This document shows, in pieces, positions 1-7,873 of a stretch of 35,258 bases of DNA. The stretch is from NCBI GenBank assembly GCA_004356825.1, contig SMXC01000338.1, positions 1 to 35,258 of the forward strand. Reading direction: 5' to 3'. Source of the DNA: Caldithrix sp. GTDB taxonomy: Bacteria > Zhuqueibacterota > Zhuqueibacteria > Oceanimicrobiales > Oceanimicrobiaceae. Both the position numbers and the translations under genes were made by a program. The notes beneath the pieces are model-generated. The model did no database searches, was not told where the DNA came from, and saw only the letters and a list, made by a program, of their open reading frames with translations. Position 1 is the first letter of the stretch. Every line of letters begins with the position of its first letter.

Positions 1-423
1 TGCTTAGTTGACAAGAAGAGCAAAGTTCTGCACCCGGCGAGTGTCCGCTCTAAGAAAGTGGTTTTACATCAAGTTAAAAATCGGTGGGTTTTCATATTAA
101 AAAATTATTCATGGAAAACTATATTTCTGAGTTTTCCTGCCCTTGTTTTTTATGAGATTGCCTTTTTCCCTTTTGTTATCATCAAGGGAAACTTGAAAGA
201 ATATTTTATGGCGATAACCACAATGATTCGCGAACTGCCTAAAACATTTGAGAAACGGAAGGAATTTTTTGAAAGAAAAAAACTTCCCGATAAAAGACTT
301 CTTCGATCAGGAAATTTTACAAACTCTCAATCTATCATAACGAACAAATATTTGAAAGTGGGAACCGTTCTTGTCAATAGGATTTTGGATAAATACTGGA
401 ATCTTATAAAGCGATTTATCTAA
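1..423 (+). CDS. C-terminal part of a family 2 glycosyltransferase (5' end outside the window)
   Basis: The reading frame is open from the first base of the window to the TAA at 421-423, so this is the last 140 codons of a longer gene rather than a short gene starting at the GTG at 58. The visible part has the usual C-terminal pattern of membrane-associated GT2 enzymes of the rhamnosyltransferase type: a leader rich in His, Pro and Ser (HPASVRSKK), a segment that in this family reads as R-N-R plus an aromatic stretch (KNRWVFILKNYSWKT), then a hydrophobic segment (IFLSFPALVFYEIAFFPFVI) and a basic cytoplasmic tail. The catalytic domain is not in the window, so donor and acceptor sugars cannot be judged. 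It lies 45 bases before the fused dehydrogenase gene, probably in the same transcript. Confidence 0.6.
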   Translation, partial: CLVDKKSKVLHPASVRSKKVVLHQVKNRWVFILKNYSWKTIFLSFPALVFYEIAFFPFVIIKGNLKEYFMAITTMIRELPKTFEKRKEFFERKKLPDKRLLRSGNFTNSQSIITNKYLKVGTVLVNRILDKYWNLIKRFI

Positions 424-468
424 TTTTAAAGGGATTAGAATTAGAATATAACTTTTGGAGAAAATAGA

Positions 469-2655
469 ATGCGTGTACTCGTAACCGGTGCTTCAGGATT
501 TTTAGGACGACATATTATCAACAAGCTTAAATCGGAAGGCTGCGATGTGGTCGCGATTGTCAGGAATTCGAGTGTTGTCGATCAATTAAAAGATGCAGGT
601 GTAGAATTCATTTCCGGCGATCTCCGCGATGAGGCGTGCATCAAGAGAGCAGTAAAAAACGTAGACGCGATTGTCCATGCCGCTGCCACGATGGGAGGGA
701 GCTGGGATGATTATTATGACATCAACGTCAAGTCAACAGAACTGCTTCTAAAGCACGCGCCCGAAACCAAACGGTTTGTTTTTATCAGCTCGATCATTGT
801 TTATGATCATTCAGGTGCTGATTCCGGGATGACTTTCACCGAAGAGATGCCTTACGAGCAAAACAGCCTGACCAATTATTCACGTTCAAAAATCGAAGCA
901 GAGAAGATTATTGCCAAATATGCAAAGAAAATCCCGACCGTGATTTTGCGGCCCGGCGCTCTCTATGGCGGCAGTGGCCCGATCTACCCTGCCCGTTTAG
1001 GCTTTTCACTTGGTAGTAGCAAGTATCTGGTTATCGGCGACGGTAATCGAGAGATTCCGCTTTCCCACGTCGACAGTGTTGCAGATGCGGTTTGGGCCAG
1101 TATGAACCGCAAAGAAGCAACAGGTAAAAGTTATAACCTAATCGAGGACGGGGTAAGCACTCAAAACGGTTACTTGAACCGCGTGAAAAGTTTGACGAAT
1201 CCAAAACTTAGAGTTTTGCACCTGTCCTATAAAGTTGCTCGAATTCTGGCAATCATGATTCAAAAGAGTCTCGGATTAGCGGGAATGTCTTCACCCATCC
1301 GTCTGCCCTACTTACGTTTATGCTCGACCCAGTTTTTTTATCCAAACGACCGTGCTAAAAAAGAATTGGGCTGGCAGCCGCAAAGCAGTCTCCAATCCAG
1401 TATCGACGATATGTTGAACAAGTTTGTGGATACAAGAAAACCGAGCCGGAAAGTACCGCATCACAAAGGTAAAATTTTGCTCCCCACCAACGAAAAACTC
1501 AATGTCGGAATGGTTGGCTGCGGTATGTTCGCTGAAACGCATTTGAAAATTTTGCAGAAGTTTAAAAATACAAACATCGTTGCTATTTGTGACCCGAATC
1601 AAGAAGTTCGAGAAAAATTAGCCAAGAAATTTAAAGTTTCAAAGACCTACGAGAATATTCAAGAGATGTTAAGCAGTGAAAAGATCGATGCGGTTCATAT
1701 CGTAACACCGGCACAGACTCACCTCGAACTTGCGCTGGCTGCCATAAAGAAGAAATGCCACGTTCTTGTTGAAAAACCTGTCGCGATAAATGCGAAAGAA
1801 GCCAGAGAGATGTTTGCAGCCGCCAAAAAACAGAACGTCAAACTCACGGTCGACCACAACCATGTTTTTGATGAAGTCATGATTAAGGCTCGCGAGATAA
1901 TTGGCAAAGGTGCTCTTGGAAAAATTGCTTATGTAGAAAGTTGGTACGCCACTTCGTACAGCTCAAACTCCAAAAACCGATATTTACGATATGACGCAAA
2001 AGATATGTGGGTCTATAAATTGCCTGGGTCGCTTTATCAAAACATGATTTCGCACCCGATTAGTTTACTTACAGATGTTATGGGTAAGGTTAAAGAGACC
2101 AAGGTCTCCACGCAATATATGCATATTGTGCCGCACATGCAAAACGACGAGCTGCGCGTTCTGGTTGAAGGAGAGCAAATGCTCGGCTCAATTCACATGT
2201 CGCTGGCGATTACACCACGGTACCATTCTGTGAATATCTATGGTACCAAAGGCACGCTCAAAATAGATTTTCTAAACAAGTTCATTTTCCATGATAAAGT
2301 CATTCCGATGCTGCCGAAAGTGATCAGCCGTAACGTGATGATTGTAAAGCATGCAGCCACGTTGCTTTTTTCAACCATACGAAACGCGTTTAATATTTTA
2401 CGCCGGAAACACAGCCTGTTTGAAGGGAACGAGAGATTGATTCATCTTTTTTACCGCAGCATTTTACTGGATGAGCCGGTGCCGATTTCTCAGGAAGAGG
2501 CTCTGCAATCTATGGAAATCATGGATGAGATCTGGAAACAGATTGATAAAAAGAAAACCAGTAAAACAGACCTGACTCGGTTAAATGGCAACGGTAGAAG
2601 TAAACCAAAACCTATGCGGCAAAGAAAGCGAAAACCTGTTGCAGCAAAAGCTTAG
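469..2655 (+). CDS. Fused NAD-dependent epimerase/dehydratase and Gfo/Idh/MocA oxidoreductase
   Basis: This 728-residue protein carries two complete nucleotide-sugar enzyme domains. Residues 1-320 are an extended short-chain dehydrogenase: the N-terminal Rossmann motif TGASGFLG (6-13), an HAAA segment (70-73), and the catalytic pair Y137-x3-K141 in YSRSK. After a linker of about 20 residues, a second Rossmann fold starts near residue 344 with GMVGCGMFAETH, and EKP (435-437) is the Lys-Pro motif typical of Gfo/Idh/MocA proteins. The C-terminal tail (about 703-728) is strongly basic. The start ATG has a good ribosome site, GGAG at 457-460. The likely role is two steps on one nucleotide sugar in the cytoplasm, such as oxidation and epimerisation or reduction. 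The substrate is not readable from sequence. The stop lies 3 bases before the next start. The two domains are in one uninterrupted frame, so this is a real fusion and not a missed stop. Confidence 0.85.
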   Translation: MRVLVTGASGFLGRHIINKLKSEGCDVVAIVRNSSVVDQLKDAGVEFISGDLRDEACIKRAVKNVDAIVHAAATMGGSWDDYYDINVKSTELLLKHAPETKRFVFISSIIVYDHSGADSGMTFTEEMPYEQNSLTNYSRSKIEAEKIIAKYAKKIPTVILRPGALYGGSGPIYPARLGFSLGSSKYLVIGDGNREIPLSHVDSVADAVWASMNRKEATGKSYNLIEDGVSTQNGYLNRVKSLTNPKLRVLHLSYKVARILAIMIQKSLGLAGMSSPIRLPYLRLCSTQFFYPNDRAKKELGWQPQSSLQSSIDDMLNKFVDTRKPSRKVPHHKGKILLPTNEKLNVGMVGCGMFAETHLKILQKFKNTNIVAICDPNQEVREKLAKKFKVSKTYENIQEMLSSEKIDAVHIVTPAQTHLELALAAIKKKCHVLVEKPVAINAKEAREMFAAAKKQNVKLTVDHNHVFDEVMIKAREIIGKGALGKIAYVESWYATSYSSNSKNRYLRYDAKDMWVYKLPGSLYQNMISHPISLLTDVMGKVKETKVSTQYMHIVPHMQNDELRVLVEGEQMLGSIHMSLAITPRYHSVNIYGTKGTLKIDFLNKFIFHDKVIPMLPKVISRNVMIVKHAATLLFSTIRNAFNILRRKHSLFEGNERLIHLFYRSILLDEPVPISQEEALQSMEIMDEIWKQIDKKKTSKTDLTRLNGNGRSKPKPMRQRKRKPVAAKA

Positions 2656-2658
2656 CAA

Positions 2659-3639
2659 ATGAAGTTTTTTCTGAAAATTCTCCGGGTCGTAATTTGTCTC
2701 GGGCTGATTTACTTTGTGGTTAGTAAGGTTGATTATGAGCCTCTAAGGGCGATTCTTAGAGATCTTCGTATCGAATTTTGTATTGCCATAATCGGCGTGC
2801 TGTATGTTCAGAATTTTATTAAAGCATTAAAGTGGCATACGTTGCTGCAGGCTAAAAATATTAATTTGTCTCTCCTAAGAATCCTCCAGGTTGATTTTTC
2901 CAGCACCTTCCTGAGTTTGTTTGTGCCCTCGACAATCAGCCTTGATCTGTTTCGAGCTTACGGGCTGTCAAAAGAAGTCGCTTCAAAAAAGCAGACCGCC
3001 TCCTCGATTATTGTTGATCGCTTACTCAGCTTATTTGCTTTAATCGTGGTTGCAAACATAAGTGTACTCCTTTTTTACAAAACGATTGCCGTGCCGGAAG
3101 TGGCTTACACCAGTATTTCGACCCTAATTGTTTTTACGGCCGTAGTTTTAATAATCAACAGCCGGTTTGTGGTTCGTTTCTTGAGCCGTTATAAGGCCAC
3201 AATAAGGAAATATAACATTCTACACAAATTAGAGGAATTACGTGGTTCAGTTAATGAGTACAAGCTTCATAGGTCTAAATTAATAAAGGTTTTCTTCTTA
3301 TCCGTTGCGATGCAGACCTTGAGAATTGTAGTTTATTATTTAGCATCGCTGGCGGTAAACGCGAATATTCCGTTTCAATATTTTATGATTTTTACACCCA
3401 TCGTTATGTTTTTAGTCATGCTGCCGATTTCGCTGGCGGGAATTGGCCTTCGTGAAAGCAGCTTTGTTTATTTTTTTTCAAAAGTGGGTGTTCTGGGAAC
3501 GATTGCTTTTGCTATTCCTGCTTTGGTTTCTCTAATGGTTGTGATCTCCGTTTTACCCGGAGGCTTGATCCTCGCCGTCAAAGGTCTCGCCCTTAAAAAG
3601 CAGCCGGTTCCGGCAGAAGAATCCTCGGTGACTACCTGA
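2659..3639 (+). CDS. Flippase-like integral membrane protein (LPG_synthase_TM / UPF0104 family)
   Basis: This 326-residue polytopic protein has about eight hydrophobic segments. It matches the family of the MprF membrane domain and archaeal AglD: a D-R-(L/V) motif in a hydrophobic setting (IIVDRLLSLFALIV) and the C-terminal signature PISLAGIGLRESSFVYFF followed by two more membrane segments. Members often occur in glycan loci and are proposed to move lipid-linked sugars or to serve glycosyl transfer across the membrane; the exact reaction of this one is unknown. The start is ATG three bases after the stop of the fused dehydrogenase, so the two are probably translationally coupled. A second, divergent member is at 17330-18274. 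A 401-base gap follows. Confidence 0.8.
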   Translation: MKFFLKILRVVICLGLIYFVVSKVDYEPLRAILRDLRIEFCIAIIGVLYVQNFIKALKWHTLLQAKNINLSLLRILQVDFSSTFLSLFVPSTISLDLFRAYGLSKEVASKKQTASSIIVDRLLSLFALIVVANISVLLFYKTIAVPEVAYTSISTLIVFTAVVLIINSRFVVRFLSRYKATIRKYNILHKLEELRGSVNEYKLHRSKLIKVFFLSVAMQTLRIVVYYLASLAVNANIPFQYFMIFTPIVMFLVMLPISLAGIGLRESSFVYFFSKVGVLGTIAFAIPALVSLMVVISVLPGGLILAVKGLALKKQPVPAEESSVTT

Positions 3640-3851
3640 CGTGTTCTTCTTGCCATTTTGTTTGGACGCTTTGTTACTTACAAGAGCAAGTCCATTATGT
3701 ATAATCTTCCTAGTTGTCCATATATATTACCAAGTAGTAATCATAATTTCTTAATTGAAATTACCAACGGAGTTAAGCTTGTTTTTAGTGAAAACGAATT
3801 TTATTTTTTTTTAGAGTTATATTGATAATTTTAAATTTAGATTGATTTTTT

Positions 3852-3888
3852 TTGAAAAAGGCCAATTACAAGATTTTTCAAAATTGGC
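3852..3888. repeat. Interleaved inverted repeats (A-B-A'-B')
   Basis: TTGAAAAA at 3852-3859 is the reverse complement of TTTTTCAA at 3874-3881. GCCAATT at 3861-3867 is the reverse complement of AATTGGC at 3882-3888. The two pairs interlock instead of nesting, so only one hairpin can form at a time, or each pair may be a separate binding palindrome. The second arm of the latter pair overlaps the -35-like TTGGCA of the candidate promoter. Local AT-richness raises the chance of coincidence. Confidence 0.4.
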
Positions 3889-3913
3889 ATAATATATGCA
3901 AGAACGAAATAAT
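3884..3913 (+). promoter_or_regulatory. Candidate sigma-70-type promoter for the secreted hydrolase block
   Basis: TTGGCA at 3884-3889 differs from TTGACA at one base. AATAAT at 3908-3913 differs from TATAAT at one base. The spacer is 18 bases. Transcription would begin near 3920, giving a leader of about 120 bases before the ATG at 4041. In so AT-rich a region a match of this quality can arise by chance. Confidence 0.3.
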
Positions 3914-4040
3914 TGCAAAAGTAGCACTTATTTTAGATGGGGAGAAAAATTTATCATTGGCAAACTTAGTGGAGTCACCGATTTTTACAAAAGAATACCT
4001 AAGCCTACAACTTTAGTTGAGCAACCGAGGGGTGATTGAT

Positions 4041-5444
4041 ATGAGAGCATTTCGAAACTCCTGCCTGGAGTTAATATTTTTTTCTAGAGATAAACTAGTT
4101 TCGCTTTTATTATTGCTCGCCATCCCATTTTGCCTCCAAGGTCAGGAGTTGGATGGGTTGGTGGTTCACCCCGAGAATCGTCACCTGCTTTTTTATAAAA
4201 AACGTTTTCTTGTTACCTGGGCAAACAACAATCATGGCGCACCTCAACAAACCATGGCAAGCCATAAACTCAACCATTACGAGAAGGTACATAAATGGTA
4301 CGACGGCCAGGCGCCCATGCTTTCAGGTGGCCGTCTTCCAAATGATGGCAATATAAATTTTGACGAGTCTTATTTTTCACAACTCAGGTCCGAGCTCATC
4401 AGCGCTCAGAACAAAGGAATCGCCGTTACAATTGTTCTGTTCTCAGGAACCGCATTTGAGGGCGATCGTACAGCCGGTTCGCGATTTGGGCAAAATGCGT
4501 GGAATGCATGTTTAGGAGGCCCAATCGATATTGGAAGTTGTCCTTTTCAACAAAGTGGCGGAAAATCCAGTGGAGGACTTAAGCAGTTTCTGAGCTTAGA
4601 GAACTATGATTATTCTAACCGGCTCACCTCACAATTTTCAACGTATGATAAAAATTGGCCATTGGAGAGAAAGATTCAATATCGCCAGGAGGAAATCCTG
4701 AACAAGTTCATGACTGAGATTGGCGATTTGGATAACTGGATGTTTAATGTCATGTGGGAAATCAACGATCAGTGGCAAGGTGATTTCGACAAAGCCAGAA
4801 AATGGGCGAACTGGTTCGCAGGTTATATACATCAACATTTTGATCGTAATCGAATCGTTATGACGGGCGAAGTAGGACCCAGTTCACAACTTCAGTCACG
4901 GTACGGTGTGGATTTTTTTGCGGATATTATCGGCACTATTAATGGCTCTCAACATGAAGGTCTTGTTAGCTGGGGCCTCGGCGCCTATCCTAATCTGAGA
5001 GCAATCGGAAGTAATAATAACGGTAAACCCAAGGTAATCATTGGATACGATCCCTGGGATTGTAACGGCAATATTGCTGACAAGGAGTGTCTCAACGGTT
5101 CCGGATGTATCGATGCGAGAAAGGTGATTAATTTTATTCGCGAAGCTTTGCTCACTCAAAATGGCGTCCATCCTTCGACACCGTTTCACTTTACCAAATG
5201 CGGTGACGGCAAAACAGAGATTCTGGATTATATAAAAGTACTTCAGGATTTTCTTGAAACTGTCGATTCCTGGCATAACGAGCCTGGGGATGAGATCAAG
5301 GATTCGACCTTGCCGCGAAGTGATAATTTTAGCTTTATCGATTTGCCGGATGGCGATGGCCGCCATGGCTGGCCACGGAATAGTTTTGAAAGGGACCCGC
5401 GAGCGCCTGCAGTTCCGGTAAATGTTAAAGTCGATGCGAACTAA
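4041..5444 (+). CDS. Secreted glycoside-hydrolase-like TIM-barrel protein with conserved C-terminal tail
   Basis: I start this 467-residue protein at ATG 4041 because GAGGGG at 4027-4032 lies 8 bases upstream; a TTG at 4017 is in frame but has no such site. A hydrophobic stretch near residues 19-32 (LVSLLLLLAIPFCL) looks like a signal peptide, with mature protein from about QELDG. The body resembles cellulase-like (clan A) barrels: FNVMWEIND (about residues 235-243) places a Glu (240) where these enzymes carry the acid/base, and GEVGP offers a second Glu near 277. I could not identify the exact family or substrate, and the catalytic assignment is an inference. The last 16 residues (DPRAPAVPVNVKVDAN) match the tails of the proteins ending at 6561 and 29967. 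A role in trimming or releasing the glycan made by this locus is plausible. It is followed after 19 bases by a second hydrolase-like gene. Confidence 0.65.
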   Translation: MRAFRNSCLELIFFSRDKLVSLLLLLAIPFCLQGQELDGLVVHPENRHLLFYKKRFLVTWANNNHGAPQQTMASHKLNHYEKVHKWYDGQAPMLSGGRLPNDGNINFDESYFSQLRSELISAQNKGIAVTIVLFSGTAFEGDRTAGSRFGQNAWNACLGGPIDIGSCPFQQSGGKSSGGLKQFLSLENYDYSNRLTSQFSTYDKNWPLERKIQYRQEEILNKFMTEIGDLDNWMFNVMWEINDQWQGDFDKARKWANWFAGYIHQHFDRNRIVMTGEVGPSSQLQSRYGVDFFADIIGTINGSQHEGLVSWGLGAYPNLRAIGSNNNGKPKVIIGYDPWDCNGNIADKECLNGSGCIDARKVINFIREALLTQNGVHPSTPFHFTKCGDGKTEILDYIKVLQDFLETVDSWHNEPGDEIKDSTLPRSDNFSFIDLPDGDGRHGWPRNSFERDPRAPAVPVNVKVDAN

Positions 5445-5463
5445 ATTCTTACCCGGAGAAAGA

Positions 5464-6561
5464 ATGAGATATTTCCAGAAGCAAAAATTTATGGAATTAG
5501 ATTCTATACTTAGATATTTCATTCTCCTACTCTTTCTGAAAATGGGTTTCTTAGCTGGGGGTTGTGATTTCAATATGAATCAACCCTTGATGGCTCAGTC
5601 GAATGTAGTCCTGGGAACGTCAGGCGAGCGGTTCACTATTAACGGCACGCCAACTTTTCTCCTCGGCGTAAGTTACTTTGACGGCAGAAACTACCGAGAA
5701 TCGGACCTGGTTACTCTTTCCGCCAAGGGTTTTAATTTGATCCGGGTCTGGTTAGATTGGCGGGAAGACTCTTATCTTGATGAAAACGGAAATTGGCGTT
5801 CCGGGGCCGAGCAAGATTTACTCCGTCTGGTTGACTTTGCCCACAACCAGGGGCTGATAGTAGATATTGCCATTTTGGATAAGGACGCTGCCTTTGGAAA
5901 TAATAAGTCAGATCGAGATCTGGCCGTTCGAAATGTTGCCAGTCTTCTTAAGAATAAGAGAAATGTTTTATTTGATCTCGCTAATGAGCATGATACCTCC
6001 GGTTTTCTATTGCAGTTTACGCACAGTGACGCTGCTGACTTGAACGCCCTGGTAAAACGAATCGACCCCGATAGACTGGTCACCATCTCAAGTACCGGCT
6101 GCCATCTAATTTGTACTGATGTTAATAACGTTGAGACCGGCAACATCAAAGCTGAAATCGATGAAGTGAATGTTGACGTGCTTACGCCACATTTTCTCCG
6201 CGGAAGCGATTGGGCCGCGAAAACGGGGCCACGCCTTGCAGCTATCAAAAATTATCTGCAGTCTACTAATAGAAATATTCCCATTTATCTTCAGGAGGAA
6301 AATCGGCGTAACGACAATACGGGACCAACTAAAGATGAGTTTTTCGAAGCTGCTGAGAACGCGGTAAATTTAGGCGCCGCTGCCTGGATTTTTCATACAG
6401 CCGCTGGTTTCACACTAAAAGGCAGCACTTTTTTTGATAACCTCGATCCTACTGAGCGTCTTGTCGTTGATGAGCTTGGTAGCCGAATACTTGGCTCAAG
6501 TGCAGATAGAATGCCGCCGACCTCACCGCGAAACGTCAAAATTGTTATCGGCAGAAATTGA
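5464..6561 (+). CDS. Exported cellulase-like (GH5-type) glycoside hydrolase, possible lipoprotein
   Basis: The preferred start is ATG 5464, with GGAG at 5455-5458 five bases upstream, giving 365 residues; an in-frame ATG at 5422 would overlap the previous gene. The N-terminus has a long hydrophobic stretch ending in FLAGGC (Cys34), a weak lipobox, so it is either a lipoprotein or cut after the MAQS segment near residue 46. The rest follows the GH5-like plan: FTINGTPTFLLGVSYFD, then NLIRVWLDWR, then FDLANEHD with Glu175 as likely acid/base, and IYLQEENRR with Glu278 or Glu279 as likely nucleophile near the end of the barrel. Substrate is unknown; a beta-linked glycan is likely. The protein ends in DRMPPTSPRNVKIVIGRN, the tail motif shared with two other exported proteins here. 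The next gene starts 13 bases after the stop. Confidence 0.75.
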   Translation: MRYFQKQKFMELDSILRYFILLLFLKMGFLAGGCDFNMNQPLMAQSNVVLGTSGERFTINGTPTFLLGVSYFDGRNYRESDLVTLSAKGFNLIRVWLDWREDSYLDENGNWRSGAEQDLLRLVDFAHNQGLIVDIAILDKDAAFGNNKSDRDLAVRNVASLLKNKRNVLFDLANEHDTSGFLLQFTHSDAADLNALVKRIDPDRLVTISSTGCHLICTDVNNVETGNIKAEIDEVNVDVLTPHFLRGSDWAAKTGPRLAAIKNYLQSTNRNIPIYLQEENRRNDNTGPTKDEFFEAAENAVNLGAAAWIFHTAAGFTLKGSTFFDNLDPTERLVVDELGSRILGSSADRMPPTSPRNVKIVIGRN

Positions 6562-6574
6562 AAAACACGTTCTA

Positions 6575-7552
6575 ATGAAGCGCGGCTCTTACATCTTCTT
6601 TTTACTCTCACTTTTTGTTCTTCTTAGTTTGTTTGGGGTAAGCCAAACGAGCCGAGTGAAGCAACTCTTGCACTACCACTGGGGGCTTGCCAGTGCAGCG
6701 GAAATACACAAACTGCGCTTCGCAGGTACTCCAAAGGGTAAAGAGGTTTTTTTTGAGGGGGATGGTGTAAGAATAGCAGGTACGATTTTTAGCGTTAGCA
6801 AAAAAAATGCGCCTGGTATTATTTTTTTACACGGTTCCTCTGTTCAAGGCCGGAAATTGGCCTTTTGTTTGCTTTTGAGCAAAGAGCTTGCCGAGCGAGG
6901 ATTCCATGTCTTAAGTATGGACATGCGTGGTTTCGGCGAATCCGAAGATCCGCACCTGATCGACGAAGTGGATTCATGGCAAAGCAAAGGAGATGTGAGC
7001 AAAGCCATCGATTTTCTGATTAAGAATGCAACGGTAGATACGAGCGCTCTTTTTATTGTTGGCCATTCTGCAGGAGCAAACCAGGCAATTATTGCCGGTA
7101 TTTACGATCATCGACTCAAAAAGATAGTGGCCATCGGTCCATCACGGCGAGTTAAAGAACGAATTCTGTCTGATCAGGCGAAAAATCGCGAATATTTTAT
7201 CGAACGATTTGCGCGGGACAGAAAATTAACCGCACTGCCATCATGGGAAACGTATCGTCAGATTTCAATCAACGCGATGCTCGACACATATATTCCTTAC
7301 TTTCAGACTGAGGATCATAAACCACTTTTTCTCATCGATGGCAGTCTTGAAGGGCCGGAAGATTTAGAGTTTTTGAGAAATATTTATCAAGAATTGATTC
7401 CGCCTAAAAAATATTTCACTATCGAAGGCAGTAATCATTACAGCAATACTAAGGCTTTAGGCCCCCTCATTTTTTATCATAAGCAGGTTTTTGACGAGCT
7501 CGTTGATAAAATTGCCTCGTGGCTAAAAGAATCATTACCAGATATCGGGTAG
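6575..7552 (+). CDS. Membrane-anchored alpha/beta hydrolase
   Basis: From ATG 6575 the protein has 325 residues. An in-frame ATG at 6434 exists but lies inside the upstream gene and adds a stretch with no family resemblance. Residues 7-21 form one hydrophobic segment, so the enzyme is probably anchored in the membrane or exported. The hydrolase fold is clear: an oxyanion-type FLHGSS (84-89), the nucleophile elbow GHSAG with Ser165, a candidate acid Asp255 in FLIDGS, and His288 in GSNHYSN. The short MDMRGFGES segment is typical of esterases and peptidases of this fold. It may remove acyl groups from the glycan or act as a general esterase; the substrate is not deducible. It closes the three-gene block of exported hydrolases that begins at 4041. 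Confidence 0.8.
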   Translation: MKRGSYIFFLLSLFVLLSLFGVSQTSRVKQLLHYHWGLASAAEIHKLRFAGTPKGKEVFFEGDGVRIAGTIFSVSKKNAPGIIFLHGSSVQGRKLAFCLLLSKELAERGFHVLSMDMRGFGESEDPHLIDEVDSWQSKGDVSKAIDFLIKNATVDTSALFIVGHSAGANQAIIAGIYDHRLKKIVAIGPSRRVKERILSDQAKNREYFIERFARDRKLTALPSWETYRQISINAMLDTYIPYFQTEDHKPLFLIDGSLEGPEDLEFLRNIYQELIPPKKYFTIEGSNHYSNTKALGPLIFYHKQVFDELVDKIASWLKESLPDIG

Positions 7553-7873
7553 AGGCTCCAATATCCATGGTTTTACTCCCCTCAAATAAAACGGAGCGAG
7601 AAAACTTCTTATCTTAAGCACTTCACTTTGCAAATACTTAACACTCGTTCTGTGCCAAAAGAGGACAACGTTTCAAACTGGCACACGATGGGCACTCAAT
7701 TTAACTAAAAAACAAAAGCTTATGCCATCTTAATTTTATTAAAATGTAGGCAGTTAATCCGCAGGTGAATTGGTAGCTGTTCATGGCATTGATCTTGCTA
7801 AAGTAAATGAGTTTTGAAACCGATGTAAAATTAAGCTCGGTAACTATTTATTAATAGGTTGATTATTATAAAG
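7553..7873. other. Intergenic region, no gene seen
   Basis: This gap of about 320 bases carries no convincing coding sequence. The one structure I can point to is a 7-base inverted repeat, TGTGCCA at 7651-7657 and TGGCACA at 7679-7685, with a 21-base loop and no T-run, so it is not a typical terminator. I found no promoter with both boxes well placed, although the following gene probably starts a new transcript. Confidence 0.5.
7651..7685. repeat. 7-base inverted repeat in the intergenic gap
   Basis: TGTGCCA (7651-7657) pairs perfectly with TGGCACA (7679-7685) around a 21-base spacer. There is no U-tract downstream. It could be an operator-like site or chance. Confidence 0.25.

Larger units (their letters stand above)
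3640..4040. other. AT-rich intergenic region with regulatory-looking sequence
   Basis: This stretch of about 400 bases has no credible gene. It is very rich in A and T, with T-runs around 3801-3810 and 3845-3853. It contains two interleaved perfect inverted repeats at 3852-3888 and a candidate promoter at 3884-3913, listed separately. It separates the dehydrogenase/flippase genes from the block of secreted-enzyme genes beginning at 4041, so it probably holds the start of a new transcript. I see no strong GC-rich terminator hairpin behind 3639. Confidence 0.6.

Noticed and set aside
58-423. Independent small gene starting at GTG 58
   Set aside because: The same frame is open back to base 1 and the upstream residues fit the GT2 C-terminal pattern, so it is a truncated larger gene.
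3852-3888. True H-type RNA pseudoknot from the interleaved repeats
   Set aside because: The third loop would have zero bases while having to span an eight-pair stem, which is not geometrically reasonable; alternative hairpins or DNA operators fit better.
5442-5463. Stop-codon readthrough into a fibronectin type III domain after the PP-x-x-P-x-x-V-K-V tail
   Set aside because: The tails at 5441, 6558 and 29964 are followed by only 13-40 bases before the next gene start, with no sequence that could encode the rest of such a domain in any frame.
4896-5573. Long open frame of 225 codons on the - strand
   Set aside because: It lies opposite two well-supported genes with signal peptides and ribosome sites, has no recognisable family pattern, and spans their junction.
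6434-6574. Longer N-terminus for the alpha/beta hydrolase starting at 6434
   Set aside because: It would overlap the upstream hydrolase gene by 128 bases, and the added residues are an out-of-frame reading of that gene; the ATG at 6575 gives a normal membrane anchor.
7766-7782. Possible RfaH ops/JUMPstart element containing GGTAGC
   Set aside because: Only the GGTAGC core is present; the preceding GGC and the remaining consensus are missing, and there is no long JUMPstart region around it.
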